A stretch of 64,000 nt of DNA from CAZRKC01 sp964600665 (GTDB taxonomy: Bacteria > Bacillota > SLNR01), in NCBI GenBank assembly GCA_964600665.1, contig CAZRKC010000002.1, positions 1-64,000 of the forward strand. The letters run 5' to 3'. A model generated the notes under the pieces. That model was given only the letters and a program-made list of their open reading frames with translations, was not told where the DNA came from and did not search any database. Below are positions 61,820-64,000 of this stretch, piece by piece; position 1 is the first letter of the stretch; every line of letters begins with the position of its first letter. The position numbers were made by a program, and so were the translations under genes.

Positions 61820-63319
61820 TTGCACAATCGGATTCGGAATGAAGAACTTCGGAAAAAGGTGGTTACGGCTGAAGAAGCAGCCGCCTGGATCAAAGATGGC
61901 ATGAATGTCGCGATCAGTGGGTTTGCTGTGACCGGAAACCCCAAGGTGGTACTGCCAGCCTGGGTCCACCATATCCAAATGACAGGGGATGAGCGCCGAA
62001 TCAGTCTTTGGACAGGCGCATCCACCAGTCAGGAAGTGGACGGGATCTTGGGTGCCGGAGATTATGTGGTGCGTCGGTTTCCATATCAATCAACCAAGGA
62101 AATGCGGAATCGGGCAAACCAGGGATCAACATGTTATATCGACATGCATCTGAGTATGTCAGCTCAGTCGGTACGATATGGTTGGTGGGGCAATTTGGAT
62201 ATTGCCATTGTGGAAGCAGCAGGGATTACAGAAACTGGAGAGCTGATCCTCACAGCTGCAGTCGGCAACACCACGACATTCGTGTCGAGCGCTGATAAAG
62301 TCATCATTGAAGTCAATACAGCTTCCCCGGAGAGTTTCGAAGGGATCCATGATTTATATGATGTTGAGGATCCTCCCCATCGTCAGCCAATCCCGATTAT
62401 CCGGTCGGATCAGCGGATCGGCACCATTGGTCTGCATGTTCCCGCTGAAAAGATCCTGGGAATCGTGCTGAGTCATATCCCGGAGAAGGGGCCAGCCTTT
62501 GCACCGGTGGAACCGGCTCATGAAATGATTGCAGAACATATCATTCACTTTCTGGAACATGAGATTCAACTCGGCCGAATGCCGGAGCCGTTATTGCCCC
62601 TCCAGTCCGGAGTCGGGAATGTTGCGAATGCCGTTTTGGCAGGCCTGGCAAAATCCCGGTTTTCACATTTGCAGGTTTATTCAGAGGTACTACAGGATTC
62701 TGTATTGACCTTGCTTGAGAGCGGTAAACTCGACAGTGCATCCGGGTGCGCCTTGAATTTATCTGGAGAAGCCATGCTTCGGATGTATGCCAACATGGAT
62801 CAATACCGTGAAAAAATCGTCTTGCGGCCTTTGGAGATCACCAATCATCCCGAAATTGTGCGGCGGCTGGGCGTGATCGCCATGAATACTGCGTTGGAGG
62901 CAGATATTTATGGGAATGTGAATTCCACCCATGTAATGGGAACGCGGATCATGAACGGGATCGGTGGGTCCGGTGATTTTGCACGGAATTCATATTTAGC
63001 ATTCTTCATTACTGAGTCGATTGCCAAAGGAGGGGATATTTCGTGCATCGTCCCCTTCGTATCCCATACGGACCATACAGAACATGATGTGGATGTTATT
63101 GTTACAGAACAAGGGGTGGCGGATCTTCGAGGACTTGCGCCTCGGGAACGGGCTGCGCGCATTATCGAAAACTGTGCCCACCCCCAATACCGGGATGCAC
63201 TTTGGGAGTACTTCCATGGAGCGGAAACAATAACGGGTGGACAAACCCCCCATATCTTGGATGAAAGTCTTTCTTGGCATTCACGCTTTGTGGAAAAAGG
63301 GACCATGAAGAAAGTTTGA
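61820..63319 (+). CDS. Acetyl-CoA hydrolase/transferase family (Cat1-like CoA transferase)
   Basis: 499 residues of the class I CoA transferase fold of the succinyl-CoA:acetate CoA transferase type. It shows the VEAAGIT, QSGVGNVANAVLAGLAKS and YSEVLQDS motifs; the Glu of SEVLQD (about residue 289) is the expected catalytic Glu. The C-terminal GGSGDFARNSYLAFFITES and VTEQGVADLRGLAPRERA are characteristic of Cat1. TTG 61820 is preferred because GAGGAG lies 8 bases upstream; a GTG at 61811 overlaps the previous stop. It could convert the acid from the AOR step (possibly succinate) to its CoA ester. Confidence 0.88.
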   Translation: MHNRIRNEELRKKVVTAEEAAAWIKDGMNVAISGFAVTGNPKVVLPAWVHHIQMTGDERRISLWTGASTSQEVDGILGAGDYVVRRFPYQSTKEMRNRANQGSTCYIDMHLSMSAQSVRYGWWGNLDIAIVEAAGITETGELILTAAVGNTTTFVSSADKVIIEVNTASPESFEGIHDLYDVEDPPHRQPIPIIRSDQRIGTIGLHVPAEKILGIVLSHIPEKGPAFAPVEPAHEMIAEHIIHFLEHEIQLGRMPEPLLPLQSGVGNVANAVLAGLAKSRFSHLQVYSEVLQDSVLTLLESGKLDSASGCALNLSGEAMLRMYANMDQYREKIVLRPLEITNHPEIVRRLGVIAMNTALEADIYGNVNSTHVMGTRIMNGIGGSGDFARNSYLAFFITESIAKGGDISCIVPFVSHTDHTEHDVDVIVTEQGVADLRGLAPRERAARIIENCAHPQYRDALWEYFHGAETITGGQTPHILDESLSWHSRFVEKGTMKKV

Positions 63320-63329
63320 GGTGACTGAT

Positions 63330-64000
63330 TTGGCTGGAAAACTCGAGATGGGTGTTGGTTTCCGCCAAGGAATCAACGGGATTCGCCGCCACGCTAATGG
63401 TACCAATATGAGCGCGGGCGTGGTGGCGGGGATCTTCAACATCGGCACCCTGCTGTTGATTATGAAGATACTGCAGGAGGCTGGACTTCCCCAGGATCGC
63501 ATCATGTCCTGGGTTTTTATCGTATTTGTCGGCGGAGGCACCTTATCGATCCTGTTTTCTTTGTATTATATGAAACCCATCGGTGGTGCCTGGTCCATCG
63601 CCGGGTTGGTGCTGGTCGGTGGTGCCCTGCCATTTTATTCACTGCCCGAGGCAGCCGGCGGATTTTTCATGACGGGTGTCATCCTGGCTATTTTGGGATT
63701 TTCCGGGGTAGCAGGGAGTATTGTGCGCTGGTTACCCCGCCCAGTGATTATGGCCATGATCGCCGGGATATTGCTGCGGTTTGGTGTGGAGATTGCATCG
63801 TCCTTGCATGCAGCACCCCTGCTATGCGGAGTGCCGCTCCTGGTCTATTTGCTGTCCCATCGATGGTTCCCTCGCTTTCCTGCGGTTTTAGGGGCGCTAA
63901 TTTCTGGGGGGATGCTGGCTGCCGCCCTGGGGCTGACTGGCCACATGGAACTGACTTGGCAGGTCACGTTACCCCAGCTTATGATACCGGCACCGACACT
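63330..64000 (+). CDS. BenE-like benzoate/proton symporter family transporter (partial, cut by window end)
   Basis: At least 223 residues are visible and the frame is open at the end of the window. Hydrophobic helices follow NMSAGVVAGIFNIGTLLLIM, and the RPVIMAMIAGILLRFGVEIA segment is typical of the BenE transporter family. TTG 63330 is chosen because GAGGTG lies upstream; GTG 63321 and ATG 63348 are alternatives. It is 10 bases after the CoA transferase, so it may be part of the same operon and bring in the operon's substrate. Substrate not known; aromatic acids are the family norm. Confidence 0.7.
   Translation, partial: MAGKLEMGVGFRQGINGIRRHANGTNMSAGVVAGIFNIGTLLLIMKILQEAGLPQDRIMSWVFIVFVGGGTLSILFSLYYMKPIGGAWSIAGLVLVGGALPFYSLPEAAGGFFMTGVILAILGFSGVAGSIVRWLPRPVIMAMIAGILLRFGVEIASSLHAAPLLCGVPLLVYLLSHRWFPRFPAVLGALISGGMLAAALGLTGHMELTWQVTLPQLMIPAPT

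Noticed and set aside
1..64000. CRISPR arrays, tRNA, rRNA and intact insertion sequences
   Set aside because: No regularly spaced repeats, no tRNA cloverleaf ends and no transposase or integrase proteins were seen on either strand.

Overview
The window looks like a chromosomal segment of a strictly anaerobic, amino-acid-fermenting member of the Bacillota (Clostridia-like). The reasons are the YfmF/YfmH peptidase pair, a GrdX protein, a ferredoxin-linked aldehyde oxidoreductase, several 2[4Fe-4S] ferredoxin domains, CsoR/CopA/CopZ copper handling, a yybP-ykoY riboswitch, strong AGGAGG ribosome-binding sites and frequent GTG/TTG starts. No rRNA, tRNA, CRISPR array or intact insertion sequence was found. 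Species cannot be named from the sequence alone.

Layout. (1) 1-4.5 kb is an AT-rich surface-polysaccharide block: a truncated pyruvyl transferase, a Wzx-type flippase, a UDP-glucuronate 4-epimerase and UDP-glucose dehydrogenase. (2) 4.6-20.9 kb is a GC-richer envelope block: galU, a YfhO-type membrane protein, a GT4 enzyme, two paralogous MOP flippases flanking five genes (four glycosyltransferases or likely ones and a GT39-like membrane enzyme), a CDP-glycerol glycerophosphotransferase-like protein and a TarI/IspD-like cytidylyltransferase. GalU, Ugd and the epimerase together give UDP-glucose to UDP-glucuronate to UDP-galacturonate. (3) 21.2-31.6 kb holds a small export protein, a 7-PAS/GGDEF/HD-GYP c-di-GMP protein, two small membrane proteins, a DUF362 ferredoxin protein, YfmF/YfmH and a PqqB-like hydrolase. 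(4) 31.7-36.4 kb has an M20 amidohydrolase and YfcC-type transporter, divergent from an unusual HTH regulator.

(5) 36.4-49.2 kb is a metal-homeostasis region. copA-copZ-thiF-like lies behind a near-consensus promoter with a CsoR-type operator. Then come an AI-2E family transporter, an orphan GrdE-N-terminal/GrdX pair, a run of tiny proteins including a 39-residue rubredoxin-like protein, an aldo/keto reductase and a GT2. Next is a yybP-ykoY (Mn2+) riboswitch with its terminator in front of a P2-type ATPase, and finally a half-size Gdt1/TMEM165 protein plus csoR behind a second CsoR-type operator.

(6) 49.2-54.2 kb is AT-rich and gene-poor, with DUF1905, DUF2975 and DUF6544-like proteins and a tetR-membrane protein operon with palindromic operators. 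(7) 54.2-57.7 kb has a B3/B4-domain protein, a DUF5050-like lipoprotein and small unknown proteins. (8) 57.8-64 kb is a catabolic run: gamma-glutamyl-GABA hydrolase-like, class III aminotransferase, aldehyde ferredoxin oxidoreductase, Cat1-like CoA transferase and a BenE-like transporter cut by the window end. Together they suggest an aminotransferase / AOR / CoA-transferase route from an omega-amino acid (possibly GABA) to an acyl-CoA, with ferredoxin reduced on the way.
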